Counted from the first letter of the stretch, positions 1 to 11,916 are shown. The stretch: 64,000 bases of DNA from Clonostachys chloroleuca (GCA_037952775.1 JBANAY010000004.1:992001-1056000); one strand, 5' to 3'. Notes: generated by a model from the sequence alone, not told the origin. Made by a program: numbers and translations.

Positions 1-433
1 GCATTATTAGCATTGACATCGGATCTATCGTCGCAAGGGCTCCCTAGCGGTTAGGGAGTTGTGCGCTAAAATCGGCCGTAATGAACGCTAACAGCGGAAA
101 TCTTCAACGCCTCCATCCATCCATGTCTCGATTGCATGGCCCCTCCAAGCATCGCTCCTCCGTGCCACCTTCCGCCGCAATACGAGCTTAGCTTTCACGC
201 AGTAAGGCGGTAAGCATAAACTGCATGTAAGCTTTCTCGTGTAAGAGCGTCTATCTGCACCATCAAGTTTGTCTATGCCTACCTATCTCAATTAGCCATT
301 TTTAGCACATAACCACTCATTAGTGATTGGGTTCTCTAACGATCGCAGAGGTCACTTTTCTTTCATCCCCAACTGTGCGAATAGGCGAAAAGATTGCATG
401 GGGACAATTAATTGCACAGTATATTCTCTAATT
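1..433. other. Intergenic, no gene seen
   Basis: Left edge of the window and 3' flank of the minus-strand carboxypeptidase. Only short overlapping ORFs of about 60 codons with no recognisable protein are present. No RNA gene or repeat was recognised. Confidence 0.6.
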
Positions 434-2116
434 CTACGCGAGGACTCTGAAGATAGGGTACTCGTCCCCCTCTTCCACAGGAACAATGTTGAAGGTGACG
501 TATGAATCAATATTCTCAGGCTCCAGGGCGACAAATGCGAGGCCGGCGTTTTTCTGCTTCGTGCTGACGAGGAAGCTACCCGTGGGGAGCTCTATCTCTC
601 GCTGGCTGGCTTCGGTAGTAGTCGTTACGCGAACCACCCCCTCATAATAGCTGGTGGCCAGCTTCGTCGACGTAAAGGTGAGTGCCTCCACGGTTCCCTT
701 CCAGGGCTCAGACAAGGTTTGGACCTCGAGGCCATAGACACGGAGGCGCTCGGCGAGGTCAGGCCAGGCGACAGGGATGAGATAGGCCTCGGGGCGCGAG
801 CGGGTGAGGTTCGCAAGGCTGGGGGTTGTGGACGAGAAGCGCACAGGCTGCTTGACAACTTCACCCGTGCTCTTGTCGACGAAGGAGAATTGCCGGATAG
901 ACGTCTCGCTAGAGTCTGTCACAACAATCTCGTCGGATGAGCTAATGAATTGCTCAATGCCACCCTCGATGGTACTGAACACTTCTTCTGCGTTGTCAGC
1001 TGCGGTCTGGACAATGCTGCTGAGCATAGTAAACCCTGAGGCAGTGCGGCGCTGGAATTCCTGGTCTGCTAGCCCAATGCCTCGCATTTCCAGAAGAAAC
1101 ACAACGGCTTGAGTGAGCCCCATGGCATTGCGCCCGATCTTGGCGTCGGTCCCGGCTTCATCAAAGGTAGCGACATATTCAGAACTAGATGAAGAGGACC
1201 CTGTGACGTAGGGCTCCGTTCGAAGCCCAGCAGCCTCCATGTCCTTCGCGATGTTCACGGCAAAGAGTTCCTCAGAAAGTGCTCGAATATCCTTGTGGAT
1301 GTTGAGATTTTTAGCTGCCGAGAACAGGCCATCCGAAGCGTGGACGTACTTCCCATTGCCGAATGTGCTCGACGCTCCGTACTCATGCATATCCACCACA
1401 ACGTGAGGGCTGAACTCATTCTGGAGCTGCTTGATGCTGCGAGTCTGCTGGCGAGCTAGCTTGACGTGGTCGCGGTTGGGATCAAAGTTGGTTGCCAGTG
1501 TACGCTGGAAATAGTATTCTCCATCAGGGTTATAACGTGGCAGGATAACTAATTCAGCCTTGCTGAGGATAGCGTCCGCCCACTCAGGGTCGTTGTCAAA
1601 TTTCCCAAGAAGGGCCTGTGTAGACTCATCCCCAGCAGGCTCGTCGCCGTGAACTGAGCCCTGGATCCAGATGCGGACTTTTCCTGTAAAGTCTCTACGA
1701 CGAGATGTGGAGTTGCTGGACTTGCTTGATAAATAAATGTAAGGGAACTGGCGGCCCTCTTCTGAGGTAAAATTGGCCGTCTTGTAGGTCATATATGTGT
1801 TCTTGTCCGCAAGTTCTTGCAAGAAGGCATCTACACAGGATGTCAGTACCATCTCAATGCCGTAAGATCTCATCGGGGGGGTTAACCTACCCATATTCTC
1901 ATGAGATGTAGGCCCTTGTGTTCCATTCTTGAAGCCATCGAGACGAATCTCGGGAGTCAAGAATGCAGGGGAATAAAGCTCAACGTCGACATCTGGAAAG
2001 GCCTTCTCAACAATCTCAGAATCGCGATTGACGTTCCGTTGATTGTAGCCATATTTGGTTGCGCTGGCTAATTCGACAAGCCCAAGTGCGAGCTTGGCAG
2101 AGATTGTCAACCTCAT
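434..2116 (-). CDS. Secreted M14-family zinc carboxypeptidase
   Basis: Single-exon gene of 560 codons. The frame stays open to 2137 but only through a TTG; the first ATG, at 2116, opens a signal-peptide-like stretch (MRLTISAKLALG...ASA), so the product is probably secreted. M14 hallmarks are visible: the zinc ligands HGDE (about residues 156-159) followed later by VDMHEYG (His about 244), the NPDG and DPNRD segments that line the substrate pocket, and the catalytic Glu in LLEMRGIG (about 343). The family removes C-terminal residues from peptides. The roughly 220 residues after the catalytic Glu are not recognised and give no specificity. No intron or frame break was found. Family assignment is firm; substrate is unknown. 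Confidence 0.9.
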   Translation of the reverse strand: MRLTISAKLALGLVELASATKYGYNQRNVNRDSEIVEKAFPDVDVELYSPAFLTPEIRLDGFKNGTQGPTSHENMGRLTPPMRSYGIEMVLTSCVDAFLQELADKNTYMTYKTANFTSEEGRQFPYIYLSSKSSNSTSRRRDFTGKVRIWIQGSVHGDEPAGDESTQALLGKFDNDPEWADAILSKAELVILPRYNPDGEYYFQRTLATNFDPNRDHVKLARQQTRSIKQLQNEFSPHVVVDMHEYGASSTFGNGKYVHASDGLFSAAKNLNIHKDIRALSEELFAVNIAKDMEAAGLRTEPYVTGSSSSSSEYVATFDEAGTDAKIGRNAMGLTQAVVFLLEMRGIGLADQEFQRRTASGFTMLSSIVQTAADNAEEVFSTIEGGIEQFISSSDEIVVTDSSETSIRQFSFVDKSTGEVVKQPVRFSSTTPSLANLTRSRPEAYLIPVAWPDLAERLRVYGLEVQTLSEPWKGTVEALTFTSTKLATSYYEGVVRVTTTTEASQREIELPTGSFLVSTKQKNAGLAFVALEPENIDSYVTFNIVPVEEGDEYPIFRVLA

Positions 2117-3083
2117 TATTATTCGTTGACCTTTCAATTTGGAAGGGGTAATAAGATGTTGGTGAAGTGACCTGATGACATTGAGTCGATTTTCCTTAGC
2201 AGCATCGAGAGGGGAAATGGCCCTCTTTTATTGATATTCCAGAGTCCAGAGGATTGATCATATTGACGATGGGTGTATCCATCTTGGAACCGGCATCATA
2301 TCAAGCTTTGTCACCTTTTTTACCCACTACATGGTTCTCCTCACTGAGCCACGGGGAGCTTCCTGTTCGAGGTTCGTTGCCAAGCCGCGAAGGTATATGC
2401 TTGACGTAGGTGCTTAATTGATAGACCAGTCGGGTGAATTGCCCTGGACGATTGCAACTCGCGCTGTGGGCCGTTCACTAGGAAGACTTGTTATCAAGCA
2501 CTTTTGTTGACGCCGGCTATTCTCCTCAATACTACTCTGCTTTCTGAGAACCATTGTACGACATCTCGTCTGCATACTCACACATGAGTGGATTACTCAT
2601 GGCCATTGCATAATTGCAGGTGTGATTAACCCTCCTGCTATCATTCCCAGGCTCACCTCAATCGTAGTCTTACCACCGTTAAAACAGCAGGATAGCGAAC
2701 CCGTCGCCCTCGGCTCTCAGCTTTGAGTGCCGATACAGGTGGGGGTATTCACGAACGCGGTCCACAGTTAGGCCCTGGCTGGTTTGGTTTACTCACAGCC
2801 CCTCGGGGTTCGCATGTGGAGATCAAATGATAAGCATGGTGCGACTTAGGCTTGAGCTTATGAAAGGTAATATACGCTTTTTGCAGATCACCGAGACCGA
2901 GTAGGACTTGTTTCTGGGTGACATTGATGCGCAGAGCTAGTTTTACATAAGCGTGGAGGCTAAGGGGCGCCACAAGGATGTGACAAAGCAGCCACAGAAC
3001 ATTGGAGAATGCTGCGCCACACGTTGGATATGGCCTTAGTCAGCATGACGGCGTCGCATTACTTTGCTTGAAGCTTTAGGGAC
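2117..3083. other. Intergenic between divergent genes
   Basis: Promoter space shared by the carboxypeptidase (minus) and the CWC24 gene (plus). A 74-codon minus-strand ORF at 2749-2973 has no recognisable domain and was not accepted as a gene. Nothing else was recognised. Confidence 0.55.
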
Positions 3084-4060
3084 ATGCCATCCATGAACTT
3101 GATGTTCAGACACAAAGAAGCAATGGCCTCGACATCAGAAGCTGCCGATGATGGGGCTGCAGCTCCAGTCATTCAGTTCAAGAAGAAGTCTCGAAAGGGC
3201 AACATAATAAAGAAGAGGCCAGTCACTCCCGAAAAGAAGGATTCTTCCGACGATGATTCCTCCTCAGACGACAACGGGCTCCAGGATGCGCGGCACAAAG
3301 CCAAGCGCAGGAAGAAAGGAACCGAAGTCCACTCCTCAACCACTGCCGACAAATCCTTAGCAGCGATTCTCCCGACTGTTCACCAAGCCGACCGCAGTGT
3401 CGCGATTAAAGACAGCAACGATGCAACTAAAGAACGGAACTGGCACGAAGAAAACAAACCAGGGGCCAAGATTGGCCCAACCAAGTCGGCTAGCAACGTC
3501 CGGATGACCACGTTCACCGAGTATACGCTGGGCATCTGCAAAGACTACAAGAAGACTGGGCATTGCGGGTAAGTGATCGCAAGGTTTCCTCAGACTAATT
3601 GGAATCTGTACTGACAAGCAATAGTTTCGGCGACGCCTGTATTTTTGTTCATGATCGAGGCGACTGGACCGGTGGATGGAAGCTGGATCAGGACTGGGAC
3701 AAGGCTGTCAAGGAGAATAAAGTACCCAAGAGCACGGTGGTAGCCAGCGCCGACCGGACGCGAAAATTCGACACTAACAACGACGACGACGCGTCGATCC
3801 TGGAAAATATCCCCTTTGCCTGCATCATCTGCGAAAAGTCGTACCGCGATCCGATTGTAACGCGATGCGGCCACTACTTCTGCGAGTCATGCGCCTTGAC
3901 TCGGTATAGAAAAGACCCAAGCTGCGCCGCCTGCGGTGCGGCAACGAATGGGGTCTTCAACACGGCATCGAGATTACGGAAACTATTACAACGGAAGAAG
4001 GAATGGGAGGCGAAGAAAGCTGAGGCTGAGGCTGAAGCCAGTGGTGCAGGAGACGCCTGA
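3084..4060 (+). CDS. cwc24: CWC24-type pre-mRNA splicing factor (CCCH zinc finger + RING)
   Basis: Two exons, 3084-3568 and 3625-4060, with a 56-bp intron (GTAAGT...AATAG). The join completes a perfect CCCH finger, C-x8-C-x5-C-x3-H (CKDYKKTGHC, then CIFVHDRGDW after splicing), which confirms the splice. A C3HC4 RING follows (CIICEKSYRDP...CGHYFC...CAAC). This CCCH-plus-RING order, with GGWKLDQDWD between the fingers and an N-terminal KKKSRKGNI segment, is that of Cwc24/RNF113, a factor bound to the spliceosome before the first catalytic step. From ATG 3084 the product has 306 residues; the ATG at 3123 fits homologues at least as well and gives 293. The C terminus is a charged KKAEAEAEA tail. 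Confidence 0.92.
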
Positions 4061-5602
4061 GAAGTTCTAGCTTTGGAAAAAATTACTCATGTTTCCTCGC
4101 GACACTAAAAAGAAGGCACTCTGAATGTTTATGTGTTGAAACACATACTTTCATCCTGGCATTGATAGGCGGCCTTCTCTATCTAGACAGCGGCGTGATC
4201 TAGATGTCAGAACGCAGGCTCAAGCTGTCCCGGTTTCTACATCTGGGAGTGCCACTTCATTCGGATGGTATACAGCAGACACCTCCGTTTGTGGTATTGC
4301 ATATATGGCCGACTCTACGAATTTGTGGTCCATCCTTAGCCTTGGGCGGTGAAACTCAAACCCTTGGGCGAAGTCAGTGCTTGGAGTTTTCGAAAGAACT
4401 AGCCTGCTTCCCCAAATCAAGTTAATCTTTCCAACAGTCTCACGGATCTGACTTATGGGGGTTGGGTACGGTGATTTCGGCCTAACTCGTGGACATCTCA
4501 CTCTCACGCCTCGCGCAGGTTTATGTAGCCTCCCGGTTCCGTTTATCGACTCACGAAGTCGGCTTATCCAGCTCATATTCATCGTGGACCGGCAGAACGA
4601 CAGAAAGTCCGTCTCAGGACGTTACATAAACATACTGGAGTGAATTTGCATAGCGTAACAGAGAATCCTTAGCTATTGGTTGATAGGACTGAAGTTCAGT
4701 CACTCATCTATATGCTTACATTCCTACGTCCTAGCACGCTCTGGTGTTTTCAACATTTTTAAGTCTGGTGGGACAAGTCCCCTTCGTAATCTGCGACGGC
4801 TTTGTTTCGGTATTTCTCAAACGCCTGTCTGCCGCCTTCCTCTTACAGGAACAACTCGCTCATGGACATGTGTTTCTTTTCTTTTTCTCGGTCCTATTAG
4901 TCCTATTGTCCCACACCCTTGTCCTCATTGAGGATTCAGTCACCAACTGCCAGGCTTGGGAGACAGTGGAGGTAGAGTAGATTGTTCTCATCTAATTTGA
5001 AACCGGGACAATGGATATGAACCTCTTCCGAACTCCGGTACAGGGGGGAACCATGTGCATAAGGTAGGTAGACAGCAAAGCTGGGCTTAAGCTTAAACGA
5101 GGCTATTTCGTTGGCCGGTGCTATATTCTTTCCTTGACCGTCTCTCCCGGCGTGTCGCCCTTGCATATGCGAGGTTCTATTCTTAGCAGGCAGCGTAATA
5201 CACGTAAATAAGTTAGCCATTTTGCATAGATCATTATAGGGCCTGTTTCACGATGCCTGCTTGGCGAACCTAGATCTCGCCAAACTGCGCCGACTTCCGA
5301 GAAGCAGCTCATCAATTTCACCGCCTCCAACCCCGCCTTTTCGAAGATGTTTCGCACAAGCCGAAATAAGAATGAGTAGAAAAAAAAACAGGAGTTTTAT
5401 ATTGAAAATGTTACACAGAAGTAGATTTTAGTGGATTTCACCGTCCTCTGACCTCAATGCACACGAGACTTGACGACAAAGTTCTACAAAGTTCATCCTC
5501 CGCCCCATCACCATATCTTCCTTTTTGCTATCCCCTGTTTTGCCGATTCGGCGGCATACATGAGACGAACCGACGATCAGTGGGGTCATGTAGCACCAGA
5601 GT
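4061..5602. other. Intergenic between convergent genes
   Basis: Shared 3' flanks of CWC24 and the chitosanase. Small ORFs are present, including a hydrophobic 78-codon one at 4744-4980, but none has a recognisable domain or splice partners. No RNA gene or repeat was identified. Confidence 0.5.
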
Positions 5603-6732
5603 TTAGGTTGACTTGGTGGCACACTTTCCATCGGTGCAAATGTAGTCGTCGGAACAGTCTTGCGCCGTTGCACATGATGCCCCTATCCAATATTAGTCTT
5701 CCAAAATCCCTACCAAAAGACATGGCGCAGAAGTAGCCGGCGTCGAAAAAAGGAAGGAAATGGAAAAGAGAGGAAAGACTTACCCAAGCAGTGGCCAATC
5801 CAACTGCAGGTGTTGTCATCGCCGTCACCGGTATTGTTGCCTCCAATTCGCTTGACGAGCTTGTCGCCAAGAGTGACGATGCTCTTGTGGAAGTCGTCGA
5901 AGTTGTCAGCCGTCCAGTCGGCACCGGTGGCTCCCGGAACGGCGTCAGTCCCTGTAAAGGCAATGTAGAGAACGTCAGGATCGTCGTGGCTGGAGCCGGT
6001 CTCGCTGCCGCCGCTCATGCTCTGTCCGTAGCAGGCCGTGGCCAGAGAAAGGGAGACCTCGCCTACACTTGGTCGGACGCCCGGACCGTTGGTGTCGCCC
6101 CAAACGCCGTAGAACTTATCGTAACACACAGAGCTGTCAGTTGAAGAAGATTACCTCTGAGAGGAGGTCTCGTACCATCTTGTCGCCACAAACGACAGCC
6201 ATGACACTGACCTTGCTGACACCATAGGTTCGGGGGTCAAAGGTCGGCCACTCCTCCGGCTTGCCCGTGTTTCCAAATACGACAAAGCTGTGGTCGAAGG
6301 TGTTGATGTCGTTGATGCCAATATTGTAGCCCGCGATGATGGGCTGGATGGCAGTCGCGTAAACAGTGGTGCCAGCGCCGCCCTCACAGCGAGTATCGCC
6401 GTTGGACATGTTGGGGGCGCCATCACAGTCAACGTCCATGTTGCTGAATTTTCCAGGGCCCTGGAGGTAGACGACCCCGTAGTCATCGAGGTGGTCGCCG
6501 CAGTAGGACATGTCTCTTGCCCACTCTTGTTAGTTCCGTACTCCTTCGGTATCCTTCAACAACACTAGTACTCACCTCCCTGCTCGAACTGGGAGTTGTA
6601 GAAACCCGTGGCGAGGGCCTTGTCGCATTTTCCTTTGGCCTTCAGGCTATCGTAAAAGGTCTTCACGTTGGAAGGGATGTCAAGGGCGAGTGCACCAGGC
6701 ACAGCCGCGAAAAGAAGAGATGTAGTCTTCAT
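5603..6732 (-). CDS. Secreted chitosanase, glycoside hydrolase family 75
   Basis: Four exons on the minus strand: 6732-6576, 6513-6176, 6114-5784 and 5682-5603; introns are 62, 61 and 101 bp; product 301 residues. It begins MKTTSLLFAAVPGALA, a signal peptide, after an ATG in place of an upstream in-frame ATG at 6759. GH75 motifs run in order: SYCGDHL, NMDVDCDG, FDPRTYGV, SVMAVVC, then FYGVWGDTNG and VGEVSLSLATACYG, which hold the catalytic Asp (about 172) and Glu (about 184). The second intron was placed so that MAVVCGDKM runs directly into FYGVWGD, as in the family, with a CTGAC branch site about 20 bp upstream. The last exon adds a Cys-rich tail (CATAQDCSDDY, CTDGKC). GH75 enzymes cut chitosan internally and are mostly fungal. 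Confidence 0.93.
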
Positions 6733-7875
6733 GGAAAATAGCAATGAGTGAATGTACATAGTTCCAGACTTGAGCTCAATGGTTGAATGAGAGAATGATA
6801 TGTGGAATCAAAGCACCGGCAACATTCGCTAGGAGTAGAGTGCGTTCGCTATATATATACTCACCACCCCCTTGCCAAGAACGGATGTCCCTTAAGTGCC
6901 GTAGTTGTATGGGTTCTCAGTATGCGCTGTGCCGCCCATGGTGAGTACCGAATTCTTTCAGTTTTGGGTATAATCTCAAGAGGATGTGGATGGCTTGTTT
7001 CAGAAATTCCTCGCGACGCCTGTTGGTTGTGGGCCGCCATTGAACTGCAGTCAGCCGAGCCGGGCCAATCTAACTCTTCCTTATTGTTTGCAAGGTCATT
7101 CTGTTTAGGGCTCGGATACCGCTATTGTTTACGCGCGCGGGATGCGCTTTTGTCGGAACTCGGATGGGGATGAGGTATGGGTAAGGGCCCAAGGATCTTG
7201 TTGGCTCACAACTTGAAACCGGGGAAGGATAAACTAAGCAGGGGCTCAGCTCGACCACGTGTGGTAATAAATCTTAAAGAGTACAACAATACCATGAACA
7301 TATAATACACCGAAATTAGCCTCTATTGTTCAAACTGAACCAATGGTTATGGTTTGAGCCAAGGCTGCAACACCAGAGACCCTGAGACGATGGTGAAGCG
7401 AGTGCAAAAGATAATGATCCAGCGCCAATCAGAGTGCCCAAAATGCATCAGAAGCAACGCATTGGTTTCAGCTGGGGTATCGTTCTCCTACTGGGGGCAA
7501 CTTGACAAAAGGACTGCTGCTGTGCTTAATGAGATCACAAGCTTGGCCGTCAGGGGAATAAAGGGAGGCCTCGATCATTATACGAAGCAATCAAGGGAAG
7601 AGAAAGACTCTTGAAATCTAACCGAGGCTGGGAAATCCAAAAGGTGCTGTGTGTGATGCAGGCCTAATATCTTTATCTTGTCCATGCCTGTAATAAGATT
7701 TGATGCTACGCGTGCAAGAAAGAACGGGCGAAGATTGATGGTAACAGAAGAAGTGGCAAGAGTACTGGTAATGTCGACAGATATTTGAAGCACATATATT
7801 ACTTCTACCGTAGTTTATCAAGAACAATTCAAATTTCCCAAAGGCTTGCCTATCCGGACAATATCCTCAACACCT
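6733..7875. other. Intergenic, no gene seen
   Basis: Upstream flank of the chitosanase gene and 3' flank of the next gene, both on the minus strand. A plus ORF at 7354-7614 has no recognisable domain. Nothing was recognised. Confidence 0.5.
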
Positions 7876-9784
7876 TTACTCCACGGGAATGCCTTCGTAC
7901 TCTGCATATCCAAGCGCCAGGTTCATATTTTCTGGTAAAGTCTATTAGCAAGCGGGTATATGTACACAAGAGAGGCACTTACGCAAACACTGAGTGGCGG
8001 CTCCTTTGCTGAGGTTGTCGATCGTCGCGGCGACAACGACTCGCTTTCCGGTGCTGTCAACCGCGAAACCACCGATTTCAACGTGATGTTTCCCAGCGAT
8101 ATCTTTGACCAGACTACAAATGCCTTGTAAGTATGTGAAAGTTGTTCTCTTCTTATCGGGCAAAATACATACGGTGCCTCGCCGACAACCTTGACAAGCT
8201 TCTCGCCAGCATATCGGTCTTGGTAAATTTGGCGGATTGTTCGAGAATCCATTTTCTCTTTAAGAGGGATGCTAATAGTCAGATGGATGCCACTACAGAT
8301 AGCTGGTTAGCAAAGGTGCCTGACACATAGTACCCAGATGCTCAGGGGAGCAGCTAACCGGAACCAAGAAGCGACATGTGGCATCAGCGCAACTTCGCCT
8401 TGCCCAAGACCAAGACTATGAGCCACTTCTCTCTCATGGATGTGTCCAGTAAGAGAGTAAGCAATCAGATTGTCATGAAGCAGCTTGACATCATTCTTAG
8501 GCTATATACGCAATAAGTCAACTTGTATGTAATGAACGAGAGGGGTCTGAAGACATACCGAGGGCTTGGTGCCAGCCCCTGAATAACCGCTCACTCCAAA
8601 TACTGGTCTGAGTTAGCGACTTTTTCTAATAAGCTGAAGAAAGATGTGATATGACGACTGGGATGGGTCTGGGAAACAGCGGTGACGTAGGAGCCTCGGG
8701 ACCAGACAACCATAACCGGGTTCCTCCACCAACGCCATTTCATCCAGCATGCAAAGCAACTATCCTGTTGTATTCGCGAGAGCTTGTTTGGTGGCGCCGA
8801 TGGAGGTTCCAAGTGCCCGTGCCTTCATTTCTCCCTTGAGTGGGGCTAAACGTCTCGCAACGAGCTTAGCAGAGCAAGACTTACCATTGACTGTTTTACT
8901 CCTGTCGATATGATCAAGCAATGCCCCAATACCAAGCTGGCTACCTGTACTGTAGCATCCCGGGTTCTATGGGGGAAAAAATTAGCTCCCTGCTCGAGCT
9001 TTGAGAAGACACAGGGTTGAGATTACTGAAATTCTTGAGCTCTGGCAGATGTCGGATCTTTTTTGAAGCTCGGGAAGTCCATAGCTATTGCCGTTGTGAG
9101 CTACACCGCTTGTCTTTATAGAGAGGGAGTTCGGGGGGAAGTTTACGTCCAAGAATCGTCGAAACGATAGTCTGCCGACAAGTCTACAATGAGACTCTTC
9201 TTCTCGCCCTGGTTGAGAATGTCGACAAAGGGTTTGCAGACACCTAGCAGTAGAAAGTCAGAGATGAAGCTGAATGAGACTGCAAATCATTATTTACCGT
9301 TAGGCAATGCCATGATCCAACAGTCTACCTCGCTGTCCAATTGTAGCACGGCCTCAGCGTCGAGGTTCTCGTAGGTGATCTTGCGCTTCGAATATCCCTG
9401 GAGCTCCTGGCCGGCAAGCTCTCGTGAAGACACATGTCGGAGGTCCATATAAGGGTGGTTGTTGAGGAGCTCGACCAAAGCTTGACCAGTGTATCCTCGG
9501 GCTCCAATCAGACCAATGCGGGAGGGGACATCGTTCGAGGCATTCTTCTTGCCAAGAGGCGGGTTGGGGTTTGTGGTGGCAGCATAGCCTCGTTGCTGCT
9601 GGCTAGCAATGACAGACACGGCTCGATGGACGATTGGGCGTGCAGACCGGGCAGACGAGAAGGATCGGGAATAGTTGAGACCGACGACGCAGCGGTTCGA
9701 GTTCGGCGCAGTGGTGATTGACGGCGACGATCGAACAGCTCGGCGGGCGGCGGCGCGCATAGCCATGGGGGCGGAAGAGAGCAT
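7876..9784 (-). CDS. Stand-alone N-acetyl-gamma-glutamyl-phosphate reductase (no kinase domain)
   Basis: Nine exons on the minus strand: 9784-9298, 9243-9147, 9084-9027, 8966-8885, 8602-8559, 8501-8359, 8292-8173, 8113-7983, 7931-7876. All phases agree and give 405 uninterrupted residues. The first 65 or so residues are Arg/Ser/Ala-rich and end RGYAA, like a mitochondrial presequence. The NADP motif GLIGARGYTGQ (about 91-101), SSRELAGQ, LSADYRFDD, the catalytic cysteine in NPGCY (about 218), FGVSGYSGAGTKPS, TGHIHERE and the ending LALGYAEYEGIP are typical of AGPR, the third enzyme of ornithine/arginine synthesis. Fungal AGPR is normally the C-terminal half of the Arg5,6 kinase-reductase polyprotein; here the presequence and linker (NPNPPLGKKNASN) lead straight into the reductase. 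Intron 4 is about 282 bp, the others much shorter. Confidence 0.9.
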
Positions 9785-11107
9785 GGCCGCGGGTTCTTCT
9801 CAGGCCAATTGACTCGGTGGAGGGAGAATTGCTGGTGGTGACGTCGAAGAAGAAGCTGGGAAGCGCTCTTGGAGTGCCCCTAACCAGCAATGACTCTGAG
9901 CAGTGGTGGGTCTTTGCAGGGTGAGGATTTGAACTCATCGTTTTTTTCCTTGGCAGTGGCCGAAATCGCTCGCCAGGCAGGTGACCCACCGCCTTTCCGG
10001 CACTCACGAGCGCGACCACAGCAAGAACCTGCTGCTCTAAACCGCTTTGGTTTGGAATCTTTATCCCCGCATACTCCCTAAAAACTAACTACCGGTAGAA
10101 TCCCCATTGACAAGGGCACCCAGCCGACAAGGGCAGACGCAACTCGGCGCTGTTCCCCATCGATAGTGCAGACTGCCAACGAACGGACCCATTCGTTCAT
10201 CTTGACATGATATCAAATTGAACCAAGGAAGAAGTGGCAAAGTGGTGGGGCGAGAGCTTGAGTGAGAAGTGGCAGGCAGTGTTCTCACTAAATCAAAATA
10301 CACGCGGTTTACGTGTTATGGTCAAAGGTACATCTCTTGCAACAACTGAGGCGCCCAGTTTCCAAGCAAGCTTTCCAGGCGTATCCTTTCTTTTTCGTCT
10401 TCTTTTGGAAAATAAGGTGATCAAAGCCTCTAATCTCACTGATACGAAGAGAGAAGAAGAACAAGCAATTCCTCTTGGTCAAGGACCTCTCGGACACAAT
10501 TGATCATCTTTCTCGTAGTCAAGTCCACGATTAACTGATTTTGCAATGCCACCATAACATGGAATGGAGCAGTAACGAGCTTGAATCCACGGTCCAGAGG
10601 CGTGATGCCTGAGATGAGAAGAGGTACAGTGCACGAACGCTATGTCCAAAGCGATGCGTATGATAAAGTGACAGCATCATGCAACCGGGGATCTAGCAGC
10701 CAGGCTATCAAATGAACCCGAGAAAATACCACGTTCCATTGTTGGGAATCTCCAGGAGTCAAGCCACTGCCTCGGGCTCTACCATGCTTGCACGATCTTC
10801 AGTGCGGAGCGCCTCATGGTAGACCCGACAAGCAGCTTCCGCCGTTCGTTCTGAAACTCCGAAGTCAAAATCTCAATTATCAATGTTTTCGGAACAGTTT
10901 CCCCATGGAAGATGCAAATGACATGAAAATGATATATCCATCCATCTACAGATATGAATAGAAAACAGCTAACCCCAAACTCCATGGTCCTCTTGGCAAC
11001 TCAGTTTTCCAGGTGAACTTCTATACCCAATCTCACAGCCTATGCTTCATGAATGGCGGCGGCCATTCTAACATCACAACGCGCCCTCTCAGCATCCGTC
11101 ATGCTCA
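9785..11107. other. Intergenic, no gene seen
   Basis: Upstream region of the reductase gene and 3' flank of the Yar1-like gene. Several unrelated short ORFs. A tRNA-like T-arm around 9920-9945 was examined and not accepted. Confidence 0.5.
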
Positions 11108-11730
11108 TCATGAATCCTTCGCTTTCTCACTCTCTTCCAGGTCAACCTTCTCGACCGCCCCACTCAATCCGGAGTCCTCATTCTTGCTTTCAAGGCTTGG
11201 CAGGAACGAGAGGAAGTAGTTGGCGATATCCTCGTGCTGGTTGAAGTAGGCCAGATCCAGTGGCACGTAGTTACGCTCGTTGGCCAGCGCGGGCGAGGCG
11301 CCCTGCTCGACGAGGTACTTGACTGTGTCGATGTGGCCGCCCAACGCTGCCCAATGTAGGCCGGTGTTGCCATGCTCGTTGGGCTCATCCAGAAAAGCCT
11401 GTCTCTCCTCCTTGGGCCTTCCTTCAAATGACTCAACAAGCTTACGCACCGTCTCTGATATCACAGTCAGTAAGTTGTCCTGTCGTGAAAAGCTAATGCG
11501 CTGCTGTTGCTGCTTTCGCGCCCCAACCCACCTAAATGCCCGTTTCCTGTGGCCATGTGCAACGTTGTGGATTTGTTGCTCTCGTCCTTTGCTGCAATCA
11601 GAATTTCGGCAGGAGTAGCCTTCTCGCGCTCAGCTAAGCTCGCGACGGTCCCAAAAAGATCTTGAGTTTCTCCAGTTCGCGCGAAATAGATGAGATCATC
11701 GATCTCATCTTCCGAAAGTTGGGGGGCCAT
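11108..11730 (-). CDS. Yar1-like ankyrin-repeat protein
   Basis: Two exons, 11730-11532 and 11454-11108, joined over a 77-bp intron; product 181 residues. The ATG at 11730 (MAPQLSEDEIDDLIYFARTG) is chosen because that opening matches the family; the frame extends upstream to 11871. Ankyrin repeats are seen on both sides of the intron: STTLHMATGNGH in exon 1, GNTGLHWAALGGHIDTVKYL and NYVPLDLAYFNQHEDIANYF in exon 2. Size and layout fit Yar1, the small ankyrin chaperone that escorts ribosomal protein S3 in budding yeast. The tail is acidic (KVDLEESEKAKDS). The C6 run in codons 2-4 is intact here, which matters for judging homopolymer errors elsewhere. The Yar1 label is family-level inference. 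Confidence 0.82.
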
Positions 11731-11916
11731 GGCTGCAAATGTTGATGAGAGCCTTCTTTGGCGTATTGATGAAATTTTACTTTTTGGTGGGTGATCATGA
11801 GGGGACTGTGTGGGCAAACTACCCCGCATTCTTCGCACTGTACGCTGGCCTACTCCTTCCGCGGGTTTCATGGTCTATATTTCGACTGGCTTGTAGATTA
11901 TTGACGTATACCATCA

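Noticed and set aside
4744..4980. Hydrophobic 78-codon plus ORF
   Set aside because: Overlaps another open frame and has no homology or signal-peptide pattern I trust.
7959..7966. UGUANAUA motif on the minus strand at the reductase gene
   Set aside because: It falls in the last intron, not in the 3' UTR; shows that single hits occur by chance.
8591..8812. 73-codon minus ORF as a separate gene
   Set aside because: It lies within intron 4 of the reductase gene and has no recognisable protein signature.
9915..9950. tRNA-like T arm on the minus strand
   Set aside because: A short TGAG...CTCA stem around TTCAAATC is present, but no matching D arm, anticodon arm or adjacent acceptor stem could be placed.
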